DNA from: Solirubrobacterales bacterium
GTDB lineage: Bacteria; Actinomycetota; Thermoleophilia; Solirubrobacterales; Solirubrobacteraceae
Direction of reading: 5' to 3'
DNA: 46,214 bases
Assembly: GCA_027306855.1 (NCBI GenBank)
Contig: DAHUYZ010000011.1
Coordinates: 1 to 46,214 of the forward strand
The notes beneath the pieces are model-generated. The model made no database searches. It was not told the origin of the DNA and saw only the letters and a list, made by a program, of their open reading frames with translations. Made by a program: the position numbers and the translations under genes. Below, piece after piece: positions 1 through 11,099 of this stretch. Each line of letters begins with the position of its first letter. Position 1 is the stretch's first letter.

Positions 1-1039
1 CCTCGCGGAGGTAGGGTGCGTGCCGATCGGTCGGCGTGAGGATCGCCAGCGCCTCGGGGCCCGCCGCTTCGATCATCCGCTCGAGCTCGGTGCCGACGAC
101 GTCGAGCGCCTGCACGAGGTTGTCGGCCCGGGTGCCGACATACAACCCGACCTGGCCGGTGTCCTGATAGGCGCTGGTGAACGAGAACACCGAGTAGGCG
201 AGGCCGCGCCGCTCTCGCACCTCCTCGAACAGTCGGGAGTAGGCGAGCGCGCCCAGCACATTGTCGAGCAGCCCGAGCGCAAAGCGTCGCTCGTCGGTGC
301 ACGGGACACCGATCCCGCCTATGCAGACGTGGTATTGCTCGGTGTCCTTCGCAACGAACCGGACCCGCCGATCGGCTGCCGGCGGCGCGGGAGCTGTGGG
401 CGCCGACCCGCTGGCGGGTGTATGTGATGTCGCGACCGTCTCGGCCAGAGCGTCATGATCGACGTTCCCGGACGCGGCGACCACCACGTTTGCGGGCACG
501 TACCGCGCCGCGTGGTAGTCGCGCAAGTCGTCTGTTCGGACCGCTGCCACAGTCTCGGCCAGACCGATCACCGGGCGCCCGAGTGGATGGGAGCCAAAGA
601 TGGCCTCGCCGAGGATGTCGAACACGCGCTCCTGCGGGTCGTCCTCGTATGCGGCGATCTCCTCGAGCACGACCTCGCGCTCGGCGTCGAGCTCTCGCAG
701 GCTCGGTGCCCACACCATCTCGGCCATGACGTCGAAGGCGCGCTCGAAGTGATGGTCGAGCACGCGTGCGTAGAACGAGGTCGTCTCCCGGTCGGTTTCG
801 GCGTGAAGCGTGCTCCCCATCGCGTCGAAGACGCGGTCGATCTCTCCCGGCCCATAGCGCTCGGTCCCCCTGAACAGCATGTGCTCGAGCAGATGGGAGA
901 TGCCCGCCTGCTCGGCGCTCTCCATCGCCGAGCCGGCACCTACCCAGAACCCGAGGGCCACCGAGCGCACGCTGTCCATGCGCTCGGTGACGACTCGTAC
1001 GCCGTTGTCGAGTCGGGTTATCCGGTGCTCACTCCTCAA
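1..1039 (-). CDS. M16 family zinc metallopeptidase (insulinase/processing peptidase type), C-terminus cut by window edge
   Basis: The reading frame stays open from a TTG at 1039 to the left edge, giving at least 346 residues. The protein opens with the usual M16 beta strand (TRLDNGVRVVTE) and has the inverted zinc motif HLLEH at residues 49-53, with the downstream acidic ligand region REVVLEEI near residues 121-128. These identify an active-type peptidase N-domain; the inactive C-terminal half lies outside the window. There is no ATG near the beginning, so TTG is chosen because the conserved N-terminus follows within about 8 codons and a GGGA lies 10 bases upstream. It follows pnp by 32 bases, the arrangement seen in Streptomyces and other actinobacteria, so it is probably co-transcribed. 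The physiological substrate is unknown. Confidence 0.9.
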   Translation of the reverse strand, partial: MRSEHRITRLDNGVRVVTERMDSVRSVALGFWVGAGSAMESAEQAGISHLLEHMLFRGTERYGPGEIDRVFDAMGSTLHAETDRETTSFYARVLDHHFERAFDVMAEMVWAPSLRELDAEREVVLEEIAAYEDDPQERVFDILGEAIFGSHPLGRPVIGLAETVAAVRTDDLRDYHAARYVPANVVVAASGNVDHDALAETVATSHTPASGSAPTAPAPPAADRRVRFVAKDTEQYHVCIGGIGVPCTDERRFALGLLDNVLGALAYSRLFEEVRERRGLAYSVFSFTSAYQDTGQVGLYVGTRADNLVQALDVVGTELERMIEAAGPEALAILTPTDRHAPYLRE

Positions 1040-1071
1040 GAGCGTGCTATCCCGGTGGTGCTGAGAGTCGG

Positions 1072-3357
1072 TCAGTCGCGATCGTGATCGCGGCCATGCC
1101 GTGGGCGCCCCGAGCCGCGCTCGTCGCGCGAACGACCTTCGCGGCCGTTGCGAGCAGCGCCGTCGCGCTCGCGTGCGGGACGGCCGCCGCCGCCGGCTCC
1201 GACGGCAGCGAGCTCCTCGACCGTCTTGCCGGCGATCGCGGGATCATCGGCGAGACGCAGTCCGATACGCCCACGCTCACGGTCGACCTCGACGACACGC
1301 ACGTTGATCTCATCGCCCTTGCTGAGCACATCCTCGACGGTGTCGACCCGCCGTCCGGGAGCGACGTTGGAGATGTGCAGCAGCCCGTCGGTCCCCTTGC
1401 TGAGCTCGACGAAGGCGCCGAACGTCGTCGTCTTGACGACCTTGCCGGCGTACTCGTCGCCGATCTCGACCTCCTTCATCATCATCCGAATACGCTCGAC
1501 GAGCGCGTCGCCCAGCTCGCCGTTGGCGGAGTAGATCAGGACCTGACCCTCGTCGTTTACGTCGATCTGAGACTCGAACTCCTCTGAGAGGCCCCTGATC
1601 GTTTCTCCGCCCTTGCCGATCAGCATGCCGATCTGGCTGGGATCGATCTGGACCGTCTGGATGCGCGGAGCGAACTGGGACAGCTGCGCGCGCGGGCCCT
1701 CGATCACCTCGGTCATCTTCGCCAGGATGAACGTGCGCGCCTGCTTGGCCTGGGCCAGAGCGTCTCTGAGGATCTCGAACGTGACGCCGGAGATCTTGAT
1801 GTCCATCTGCAGGGCGGTGATCCCATGCTCGGTGCCGGCCACCTTGAAGTCCATGTCCCCGAGGTGGTCCTCGACGCCGGCGATGTCCGTGAGGACGATG
1901 TAGTCCTCCCCCTCCTTGATGAGGCCCATCGCAATGCCCGCAACCGGGCGCTTGATCGGGACGCCCGCGTCCATCAGCGACAGCGAGGAGCCGCACACCG
2001 ACGCCATCGAGGAGGAGCCGTTTGACTCGAAGATGTCCGAGACGACCCTCAACGTGTAGGGGAACTCCTCGATCGACGGGATCATCGGCACGAGCGCGCG
2101 CTCGGCGAGAGCCCCATGACCGATGTCGCGGCGCTTGGGCCCGAGCCGGCCGGCCTCCCCGACCGAGAACGGCGGGAAGTTGTAGTGGTGGAAGTAGTAC
2201 TTCTTGGTCTGCAGCCCGAGCGTGTCGAGGCGCATCTCCTCCTTCAGCGTTCCCATAGCCACGACGCTGAGCGCCTGGGTCTGCCCGCGCGTGAACAGAG
2301 CGGACCCGTGCGTGCGGGGGGTGACGCCCACTTCGATCGAGATGTCGCGGATCTCGTTCTCGGCGCGACCGTCGGGACGCTTCTTCTGGACGGCGATGCG
2401 CTCGCGGATGATCGCCTTCTCGAGCTTGTCGAACGCAAGCTGCGCGGCGGCTCTGCGCTCCTTGGCGGCCTTCTGCTCGTCCTCGCCGGCGCCCTCGGGC
2501 GCGGCGGGACAGTACTGCTCGAGGATCGCCGTCTCCACCGCCTTGCAGGCGTCCTGGCGCTCGAGCTTGTCCTCGACCTGGGTGGCGGCGCTGAGCGCGG
2601 CACCGTGCGAGGCCTTCACCTGCGCGAGCAGGTCCTCGTCGACCTTGGGGGCCTCGATCGGGGTCTTCTCCTTGCCGACCTTCGTGGCCAGCTCGAGCTG
2701 GAGCGCGCAGATCTTCTTGATCTCGCTGTGGGCAATGTCGAGCGCATCGAGGATCTCAGCCTCAGAGATCTCGTTCGCGCCCGCCTCGACCATCAGGATC
2801 GCCTCCTCGGAGCCGGCCACGACGAGGTCGAGGTCGGAGCCCTCGAGCAGGTCCTCCTCAGCGGGGTTGACGACGAAGTTGCCCTCGACCTTGCCGATCC
2901 GCACCGCGCCGACAGGGCCGGCGAAGGGGACATTGGAGATCATCAGCGCCGCCGAGGCGCCGTTCATCGCGAGGATGTCGTAGGGGTGGACGTGGTCGAC
3001 CGATATGGGGATCGCGACAAGCTGTGTCTCGTAGCTCCAACCCTTGGGGAACAGGGGGCGCAGCGGACGGTCGATCATGCGAGCGGTCAACGTCGCCTTC
3101 TCGCCCGATCGGCCCTCGCGCTTGAAGAACGACCCGGGGATCTTGCCGGCGGAGTACATCCGCTCCTCCACATCGACCGTGAGCGGAAGGAAGTCCACGT
3201 CGCGCTGAGCGCCGGCTGTGGCGGTTGCCAGGACCATCGTGTCGCCCTGACGGACGACGACTGCGCCGGAGGCCTGCTTGGCCATCCTGCCGGTCTCGAA
3301 CGAGATCTCGCTACCTGCGATCTCAACGGAGACCCGCGTAACGGCGTTGCTGCTCAT
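1072..3357 (-). CDS. pnp: Polyribonucleotide nucleotidyltransferase (PNPase)
   Basis: At 761 residues this is a full-length PNPase, which degrades RNA 3' to 5' phosphorolytically and can add tails in reverse. The order is RNase PH domain 1, an alpha-helical linker (about 240-330), RNase PH domain 2 (about 340-550), a KH domain with the GKGG loop (about 565-625) and an S1 domain (about 635-705). The last 55 residues are a low-complexity Gly/Arg/Asp tail, common in actinobacteria and a plausible contact for RNA or partners. It sits downstream of rpsO as in most bacteria, but with a peroxiredoxin gene between. The ATG at 3357 is preceded by an AGGC at about 7 bases and by a GC-rich hairpin in the leader. 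Identification is secure; the exact C-terminal function is inferred. Confidence 0.98.
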   Translation of the reverse strand: MSSNAVTRVSVEIAGSEISFETGRMAKQASGAVVVRQGDTMVLATATAGAQRDVDFLPLTVDVEERMYSAGKIPGSFFKREGRSGEKATLTARMIDRPLRPLFPKGWSYETQLVAIPISVDHVHPYDILAMNGASAALMISNVPFAGPVGAVRIGKVEGNFVVNPAEEDLLEGSDLDLVVAGSEEAILMVEAGANEISEAEILDALDIAHSEIKKICALQLELATKVGKEKTPIEAPKVDEDLLAQVKASHGAALSAATQVEDKLERQDACKAVETAILEQYCPAAPEGAGEDEQKAAKERRAAAQLAFDKLEKAIIRERIAVQKKRPDGRAENEIRDISIEVGVTPRTHGSALFTRGQTQALSVVAMGTLKEEMRLDTLGLQTKKYYFHHYNFPPFSVGEAGRLGPKRRDIGHGALAERALVPMIPSIEEFPYTLRVVSDIFESNGSSSMASVCGSSLSLMDAGVPIKRPVAGIAMGLIKEGEDYIVLTDIAGVEDHLGDMDFKVAGTEHGITALQMDIKISGVTFEILRDALAQAKQARTFILAKMTEVIEGPRAQLSQFAPRIQTVQIDPSQIGMLIGKGGETIRGLSEEFESQIDVNDEGQVLIYSANGELGDALVERIRMMMKEVEIGDEYAGKVVKTTTFGAFVELSKGTDGLLHISNVAPGRRVDTVEDVLSKGDEINVRVVEVDRERGRIGLRLADDPAIAGKTVEELAAVGAGGGGRPARERDGAARNGREGRSRDERGSGRPRHGRDHDRD

Positions 3358-3374
3358 ATGTTCTGCCTTTCAGT

Positions 3375-3396
3375 CCCCGCCCTTCGGTCGGCGGGG
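3375..3396 (-). promoter_or_regulatory. GC-rich hairpin in the pnp leader
   Basis: A perfect 7-base-pair stem (CCCCGCC with GGCGGGG) with an 8-base loop lies about 18 bases upstream of the pnp ATG and 45 bases after the peroxiredoxin stop. No U-run follows, so it is a poor intrinsic terminator. In enterobacteria a pnp leader stem-loop is cut by RNase III for autoregulation; whether this one acts similarly is inference. It could also protect the 3' end of the upstream message. Confidence 0.5.
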
Positions 3397-3440
3397 CAGT
3401 TCTCTTTACCCTTGTATCCGAACGCAGAGCAGCTTAGCGG

Positions 3441-3911
3441 CTACCGGATGTTCTTGAGGCCGCCGATGATCATGTGCACGGGCGGCAGGTCGGCCGGCGA
3501 GGGCGCTTGATAAGACCAGCGCACGACTCCATCGGGGCCTACGATCACAAGCGCGCGCTGAGGGAACCCGCCCTCATGCAACACCCCGAACACCCGGCAG
3601 GTCGCGCCCTTGGGCTCGAAGTCCGATAGCTGGGGAATGCTCACTTCGAGCTTCTCGCGGAACGCCTTTTGCGCCCACGTAGAGTCGCACGAGACGCCGT
3701 AGATCTCCGCGTCCCCCATCTCTGGTCTCGCCCGATCGTAGAGCTGCAGCTGATCGGTGCATACGGGGCTGAACGCGAACGGGTAGAACACCAGCACGGT
3801 GGTCTTGCCCTGCAGGTCAGCCACGGTAAAGCTCTCCCCCGCTTCGGTGGCGAGCTTGAAGTCCGGCGCCTGCGTGCCCGGCGAGACGACGGTCGTGGCT
3901 TTGTCGCTCAT
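3441..3911 (-). CDS. AhpE-like peroxiredoxin
   Basis: This 156-residue thioredoxin-fold peroxidase reduces hydrogen peroxide or organic peroxides through a cysteine sulfenic acid. The peroxidatic Cys51 lies in FAFSPVCT, matching the AhpE/BCP-type PxxxT/SxxC site; further cysteines at 75 and 105 could resolve the sulfenic acid, or a mycothiol or thioredoxin partner could. The LSDF segment near residue 95 is also typical. Length matches mycobacterial AhpE (about 153). The gene lies 19 bases after rpsO and 83 bases before pnp, on the same strand. That position is unusual, because rpsO and pnp normally touch. The Shine-Dalgarno signal is weak, so translational coupling to rpsO is possible. A BCP-type assignment is the main alternative. 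Confidence 0.9.
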   Translation of the reverse strand: MSDKATTVVSPGTQAPDFKLATEAGESFTVADLQGKTTVLVFYPFAFSPVCTDQLQLYDRARPEMGDAEIYGVSCDSTWAQKAFREKLEVSIPQLSDFEPKGATCRVFGVLHEGGFPQRALVIVGPDGVVRWSYQAPSPADLPPVHMIIGGLKNIR

Positions 3912-3930
3912 GCTCAGGGCTCGGCTCCGA

Positions 3931-4200
3931 CTACTTACGGAGGCCGAGCTCCTTTATGAGGGCGCGATATCCCTGGAGATCCTTGCGCTGCATGTAGTCG
4001 AGGAAGCGGCGGCGCCGTCCGACGAGCATCAGCAAGCCTCGTCGTGAGTGATGGTCTTTCTTCTGCTCACGCAGGTGCTCGGTGAGGTGGTTTATGCGCT
4101 CGGTAAGCAGGGCGACCTGGACCTTGGTGTTGCCCGTGTCCTGCTCGTTTGCGCCGAACTTGGCGGCTATCTCGCGCTTGCGCTCGATCGTGATCGTCAT
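3931..4200 (-). CDS. rpsO: 30S ribosomal protein S15
   Basis: The 89-residue product matches S15 in length and over its whole sequence: the N-terminal helix, the [16 protein letters not shown] helix, and the conserved [20 protein letters not shown] segment that contacts 16S rRNA helices 20-22. S15 nucleates assembly of the central domain of the small subunit. The ATG at 4200 lies 22 bases after the ribF stop and has no clear Shine-Dalgarno, suggesting coupling or translation from a processed message. In many bacteria S15 represses its own translation through its leader; no such structure is obvious in this short spacer. Confidence 0.98.
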   Translation of the reverse strand: MTITIERKREIAAKFGANEQDTGNTKVQVALLTERINHLTEHLREQKKDHHSRRGLLMLVGRRRRFLDYMQRKDLQGYRALIKELGLRK

Positions 4201-4222
4201 CGGAGCGAACAGGCTATCAGGC

Positions 4223-5119
4223 CTACTGGCTCGGCCGATCGCTCGACGACCGCTCCGCTACGAGCTCGCGAGTCCTCTCGACGTCACGGCGCATCTGCTC
4301 GATCAGATCCTCGGCGCTCTCAAAACGCCGCTCTCCACGCAAGCGCTCGAGGAAGTCCAAGCGCAGCTCATGCCCGTAGAGGTCTCCATCGAAGTCGAGT
4401 ATGTAGGCCTCGATCAGCTCACCGCGACCGGTCACGAACGTGGGCCGCACCCCGATGTTGACCGCGGCTGGACGGCCGTCGGCAAGACATGCATATACCC
4501 CGTGTCCCGGGCACACGAACGCCTCCCCAGGGATCAGGTTCGCTGTCGGGAAGCCGAGCTCACGGCCACGCTCGTCGCCGTGCACGACCTTTCCGCGCAG
4601 TTGGAAGGGCAAGCCGAGGAACCTGCTCGCCTTGCTGACCTCGCCCGCGAGCACGAGGCCGCGGATATGACTGGAGGAGACGATCTCGCCTTCGACCTCC
4701 AACAGCGGCGTGATCCGCGTCGAAAAGCGCGAGTCTTTGGCAAGCATGCTCGGGTCGCCCTTGGCGCGATTGCCGAATCTAAAGTTCTCGCCGACCGACA
4801 CGTGCGTCGCGCTGAGCGCCTCCACGAGCACGTCGTCGATGAACTGCTGGGCGCTACGCGCTGCGAATTGCGCGTCGAACGGGACCACGATCAGCTCGCT
4901 CACGTCGAGCTCCCGCACCAGCTCAGCCTTCATCTGGAGGCTAGTAAGCAGCCTTGGGGTGTGCCGGGGCGCCACGATCGAGGTTGGGTGGGGATCGAAC
5001 GTGAGCACGCTGTCCGAGCCCTTGATTACCTCGCGATGGCCGAGATGGACGCCGTCGAAAGATCCGACCGCCACACGTCGCGGCCTGTGCTCTACATCCG
5101 GCAGCCGAGTGATCTTCAC
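4223..5119 (-). CDS. ribF: Bifunctional riboflavin kinase / FAD synthetase
   Basis: The 298-residue protein makes FMN from riboflavin and then FAD. The N-terminal adenylyltransferase half carries [10 protein letters not shown] (about 17-26) and the [13 protein letters not shown] segment; the C-terminal riboflavin kinase half carries [11 protein letters not shown], with the PTAN magnesium/ATP motif. The start is GTG at 5119, nine bases after the truB stop; the true N-terminus ([13 protein letters not shown]) is close to that of other actinobacterial RibF proteins. No strong ribosome binding site is visible, so translation is probably coupled to truB. The truB-ribF-rpsO order is widely conserved in bacteria. 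Confidence 0.97.
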   Translation of the reverse strand: MKITRLPDVEHRPRRVAVGSFDGVHLGHREVIKGSDSVLTFDPHPTSIVAPRHTPRLLTSLQMKAELVRELDVSELIVVPFDAQFAARSAQQFIDDVLVEALSATHVSVGENFRFGNRAKGDPSMLAKDSRFSTRITPLLEVEGEIVSSSHIRGLVLAGEVSKASRFLGLPFQLRGKVVHGDERGRELGFPTANLIPGEAFVCPGHGVYACLADGRPAAVNIGVRPTFVTGRGELIEAYILDFDGDLYGHELRLDFLERLRGERRFESAEDLIEQMRRDVERTRELVAERSSSDRPSQ

Positions 5120-5128
5120 GCAAAAAGC

Positions 5129-5839
5129 CTATGTGACCGCGCGATCCAGCTCCTCGCACACCTGCTCGATCGTGCGCAGCGGGGGGTCCTCCCACGCGAT
5201 CTGTCGCGGCGGCGGTGGGACGGCTTCGCTCACCTCGAAGGGGCCGATGGCGGTGCGCCTGAGCTCTTGGCAGTACGCGTCGCCTAGGTCGGCGATAAGC
5301 GAGCGCACGTACGTGCCTGACGAACATTCGATCAGATATGCCGCGCGCGCCCCGTCCCTCCAGAGCTCCTCGAAGCGGTGGATCGTGACGGTGCGCTCGG
5401 GTAGCTCGAAGACCTCTCCGCGACGGGCGCGCTTGTATGCCCGCTCACCTCCGACCTTTACGGCCGAGTAGATCGGCGGTCGCTGGCGTATCTGGCCCGT
5501 CGGAAGCAGTGGTGGGCTGGCGGGCAGGCGGCCGGTGTGGACGATCTCTCCCTCGGGGTCTCCGGTGCTCGAGGTGGTGCCCAGCGCGGCGATCGTCTCA
5601 TAACGCTTGGGCAGCTCCATCAGCCGGCCCTGCATGCGCGTGGCTCGGCCGACAAGTATCAGCAGCAGGCCGCTCGCGAACGGGTCGAGCGTACCGGCAT
5701 GACCGGTCTTTACGCCCCCGAGCGACCGTCTGACAGTGGCAACGATGTCATGCGAGCTCGGCCCGGGCGGCTTGTCGATCAGCAGCACCCCGTCCAGAGC
5801 TGCCCTCTTCTCAGGCGGGGGTGGCAACTGTCGCGCCAT
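5129..5839 (-). CDS. truB: tRNA pseudouridine-55 synthase
   Basis: TruB isomerises U55 in the T-loop of tRNAs. The catalytic aspartate is Asp52 in GHAGTLDPFASG, preceded by the family's IDKPPGPSSHD motif near residues 21-31 and followed by the YSAVKVGGERAYKRAR substrate loop. At 236 residues it is shorter than E. coli TruB (about 314) and appears to lack most of the C-terminal PUA-like domain. The chosen ATG overlaps the end of nrnA by 29 bases; a downstream in-frame GTG (codon 18, before LLIDKPPG) is a possible alternative start that would shorten this overlap. Confidence 0.96.
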   Translation of the reverse strand: MARQLPPPPEKRAALDGVLLIDKPPGPSSHDIVATVRRSLGGVKTGHAGTLDPFASGLLLILVGRATRMQGRLMELPKRYETIAALGTTSSTGDPEGEIVHTGRLPASPPLLPTGQIRQRPPIYSAVKVGGERAYKRARRGEVFELPERTVTIHRFEELWRDGARAAYLIECSSGTYVRSLIADLGDAYCQELRRTAIGPFEVSEAVPPPPRQIAWEDPPLRTIEQVCEELDRAVT

Positions 5840-6845
5840 TCGGCGCCGGACGCCACTGGGCGGCGATCTGCCCGCGCAGGAGCTCGATCAGCTCGGGCAC
5901 GCTTTGGGTCGTGGAGAAGCCGGCCGCGCGGCGATGGCCGCCTCCGCCTTGTGTGCGCGCGATCACCGACACGTCGATGTCATCGTCGGTCGCGCGCAGC
6001 GAGACCTTGCGCTTGCCGCGGTGCTCCTGCGCTGTGAGCTCTCTGACGAGCACTGCGACCTTCGTCCCCTCGACGGCGCGCAGATGATCGACGATCCCCT
6101 CCGAGAAGCTCTCGTCGGCCTGGGCACGATCGAACTCCTCCGCGTTCAGATATGACAGCGTGAGAGCCCCCTCGTCGAATCGGCGCACGTGCTCGAGCGC
6201 GAACCCGAGCAAGGTGAGCTTGGCGAGCGGCATCTCCTCATACAGCCGTCTGTAGACGGCTTGGACGTCGACGCCCGCGTCGATCAGCTCGGCGGCCATC
6301 TCATGCGCGCGTGGCCCCGTGTTCTCGTACATGAAGCGCCCCGTGTCCGTCACGAGCCCGACGTAGAGCGCCTCGGCGATGGCAGGCGTCGGCTCGACTC
6401 CCACGCCGTGCATCAGGCCCCAGACGATCTCAGCGGTGCATGAGGCGGATGGATCGACGAGGTTGAGCGTCCCGAAAAGCGTGTTGTCGTGGTGGTGATC
6501 GATATTTATCAGGTGCGCGCCGTCGCGGAGCACCGCAGCCGGGTTGCGGTCGATGTTGCCGCAGTCGAGCAGCACGACCGTGCGCTGCGCGATGTCCTGC
6601 GGAGGGGCATGCATCGCATGGTCCAGCGCCGCGCAGCGATACTCGCGTGGTACGGGGAGATCGCTCGGAGCGATGAACATCTCCGAGCGCTTGCCCAGCG
6701 CGCCGAGCAGGCCATTCATCCCGATCAGCGATCCGAGCGCGTCGCCATCGGGGTTCTCGTGGGTGGCGAGCACGAAGCTCTCGTCGCCGCGAAGATGCTC
6801 GATCACAAGCTCGCGGGTCTCGGTCACAGTGGGCTGGGCGCTCAC
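5811..6845 (-). CDS. nrnA: DHH/DHHA1 phosphoesterase, NrnA-type oligoribonuclease / pAp phosphatase
   Basis: This 344-residue protein has the DHH-family metal motifs: THENPDGDALGS (His29, Asp33, Asp35), LLDCGN, and NIDHHHDN near residue 115. It ends in a DHHA1 domain with GGGGHRRAAGF. NrnA enzymes degrade very short RNAs (nanoRNA) and dephosphorylate 3'-phosphoadenosine 5'-phosphate; that dual role fits its position in an RNA-processing operon. It starts with GTG in a GTGA overlap with rbfA. The rbfA-nrnA-truB order is common in actinobacteria and firmicutes. Confidence 0.95.
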   Translation of the reverse strand: MSAQPTVTETRELVIEHLRGDESFVLATHENPDGDALGSLIGMNGLLGALGKRSEMFIAPSDLPVPREYRCAALDHAMHAPPQDIAQRTVVLLDCGNIDRNPAAVLRDGAHLINIDHHHDNTLFGTLNLVDPSASCTAEIVWGLMHGVGVEPTPAIAEALYVGLVTDTGRFMYENTGPRAHEMAAELIDAGVDVQAVYRRLYEEMPLAKLTLLGFALEHVRRFDEGALTLSYLNAEEFDRAQADESFSEGIVDHLRAVEGTKVAVLVRELTAQEHRGKRKVSLRATDDDIDVSVIARTQGGGGHRRAAGFSTTQSVPELIELLRGQIAAQWRPAPNGATVATPA

Positions 6846-7261
6846 CTGTGCTCGTGCTCCTGCACCGAGCCGCCCTCATTCTCAGTGGGCTTCTCCGCGG
6901 CCGTTCCGGGAGCGGATCGGCTAGCGCGCTCCTCGCCTAGCAGCTCTTCCAGGCGCATCGCTCGATCAATGGTGTCGTCATAGGCGAAATCGAGGGTCGG
7001 TGTGCGCTTGAGGTGCAGCTCGCCGGCGATCCTGCGCTGCAGGAAGCCGTGTGCGCTGCGCAGGCCTTCGAGCGTCGTCTCGCGCGCCTGTGGCTCGCCA
7101 AGAACGCTCACATACACGCGCGCGTGGCTCAGATCGGCGCTCGTTCTGACATCGGTGACGGTCACGAATCCCACCCTAGGGTCCTTCAGCTCGCCGGCCA
7201 CCGCATCGCCGATCACCTGCCTGATCGCCTCATCCACGCGGCGCATGCGGCCAGAGCTCAT
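6842..7261 (-). CDS. rbfA: Ribosome-binding factor A
   Basis: RbfA is a small KH-fold protein that binds the 30S subunit during late 16S rRNA maturation and cold adaptation. The start is set at ATG 7261 because RbfA proteins begin close to the RMRRVDEAIRQVI helix; an in-frame ATG at 7321 would add 20 residues without family similarity. The product is then 139 residues. The core contains GFVTVTDVRTSADLSHARVYVSV, diagnostic of the family. The acidic, low-complexity tail after about residue 110 is not conserved. It lies 77 bases after infB and overlaps nrnA by four bases. Confidence 0.94.
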   Translation of the reverse strand: MSSGRMRRVDEAIRQVIGDAVAGELKDPRVGFVTVTDVRTSADLSHARVYVSVLGEPQARETTLEGLRSAHGFLQRRIAGELHLKRTPTLDFAYDDTIDRAMRLEELLGEERASRSAPGTAAEKPTENEGGSVQEHEHR

Positions 7262-7338
7262 CCTACTTGTCCGTCCGAGTGAATGGATCGAGCCGGCCCG
7301 GCCGCTTGCATGAGCAACCACCCATGCTCGCCGCTCGA

Positions 7339-9714
<2,376 letters not shown>

Positions 9715-9773
9715 GAGCCTCCGATTCTAGGAGTTAGTGCCGCCGACCAACCACGCGACGTGGCGGCGCCGCG

Positions 9774-11087
9774 CTATGAGGTCTGTCCCTCGGTGGCCTC
9801 GGCAGCGGCAGGCGTGCCGGTCTCGGGCGCAAGATCGGCGACGTTGTCGCTGTCGATCGAGTCGAGCGCCTGGTGTGAGTCCAGCCCGCAGTAGCGCGAG
9901 CCCGCAAGCGCCGCGTTCGGGCAGCGGCGGCCGTTGGAGAGGATCGCCGCGCAGCGGCCTTGCAGCTCCTCCTCCTCGTAGCCGTGCTCTGCCTCCTCGG
10001 CGGCGAACTCGGTCTCTGAGCGGATGTCCACGCGCCAGCCTGTCAAGCGGGCGGCCAGTCGCGCGTTTTGCCCCTCGCGGCCGATCGCCAGCGACAGCTG
10101 ATCGTCGGGCACGATCACCGTCGCCTGCTTGGCGTCGTCGTCGACCAGCACCTCGCGCACGCGAGCCGGCGAGAGAGCCTTCGCGACAAAGCGCGCCGGC
10201 TCGTCGTTGTGGGGGATGATGTCGATCTTCTCGCCTCGGAGCTCTGAGACGACCATGCGCACACGCGAGCCGCGCGGCCCGACGCAAGCGCCCACCGGGT
10301 CGACCCCGTCGGTGTGCGAGACGACCGCGATCTTTGAGCGGTACCCGGGCTCGCGTGCGACGCCTGAGATCTCCACCAGGCCGTCGGCGATCTCGGGCAC
10401 CTCGAGCTCGAACAGCTTCTTGATCAGCTCGGGATCGCGTCGCGAGACGATGATCGAGGGCCCCTTCGTAGAGGGTGAGACCTCCTTGATGACCGCCTTG
10501 ATGCGCTGCGAATGGTCGTAGCGCTCGCCCTCGACCTGCTCTGACTTGGGCAGCAGCGCCTCGACGCGCTCGCGTAGCTGCACGAGCGTGTAGCGCGAGT
10601 CCGACTGCTGCACGATTCCAGTGATCAGCTCGCCGACCCGGTCCCGGTATTCCTCGTACATCATGTCGCGCTCCGCCTCGCGGATGCGCTGGAGGATGAC
10701 CTGCTTGGCGGTCTGGGCGGCGATTCGGCCGAAGTCCTCCGGGGTGACGTCCCGTTCGTCGATCTGATCGCGGTATTCCTCGAACTTCTTGGGATCGATT
10801 TCCGGTTCCTCCGGTTCGCGTAGCTCCCCCGTCTCGGGATCGACCGTTGTTTCCTCGTCGATCGTCTCGACGATCAGGTGTGCCTCCAGGCGCTCCGGGA
10901 TGATCAGTTCGATCACCCGGAAGTCGGCGGTGTCGCGATCCATTTCCACGCGCGCGTACTTCGCCGAGCCGGGCTGCTTCTTGTATGCCGACAGCAGGGC
11001 GTCCTCCAGCGCGACCATCAGCTTCTCGGGCTCTATGCCCTTCTCGCGCGCCAGCGCGTGCATGGCTTCAAGGATCTCGCGTGACAT
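9774..11087 (-). CDS. nusA: Transcription termination/antitermination factor NusA with a Cys-rich C-terminal tail
   Basis: NusA binds RNA polymerase and nascent RNA and modulates pausing and termination. The 437-residue protein has the N-terminal polymerase-binding domain (1-130), an S1 domain (about 135-205), KH1 with GPRG, and KH2 with GREGQ. Beyond the KH domains it has an unusual extension: Cys379, Cys389 and Cys400 with His405, spaced like the small metal-binding motif C-x9-C-x10-C-x4-H, followed by an acidic Ala-rich end. The first residues (MSREILEAMHALAREKGI) match other NusA starts, and rimP lies 12 bases upstream. The tail and the lack of ylxR are the unusual points. Confidence 0.97.
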   Translation of the reverse strand: MSREILEAMHALAREKGIEPEKLMVALEDALLSAYKKQPGSAKYARVEMDRDTADFRVIELIIPERLEAHLIVETIDEETTVDPETGELREPEEPEIDPKKFEEYRDQIDERDVTPEDFGRIAAQTAKQVILQRIREAERDMMYEEYRDRVGELITGIVQQSDSRYTLVQLRERVEALLPKSEQVEGERYDHSQRIKAVIKEVSPSTKGPSIIVSRRDPELIKKLFELEVPEIADGLVEISGVAREPGYRSKIAVVSHTDGVDPVGACVGPRGSRVRMVVSELRGEKIDIIPHNDEPARFVAKALSPARVREVLVDDDAKQATVIVPDDQLSLAIGREGQNARLAARLTGWRVDIRSETEFAAEEAEHGYEEEELQGRCAAILSNGRRCPNAALAGSRYCGLDSHQALDSIDSDNVADLAPETGTPAAAEATEGQTS

Positions 11088-11099
11088 AGGCTGTCTCTC

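Noticed and set aside
2116-3510. Long open frame on the plus strand opposite pnp
   Set aside because: It is a shadow of the GC-rich pnp gene: no recognisable domain, and the antisense frame fits codon-position GC bias.
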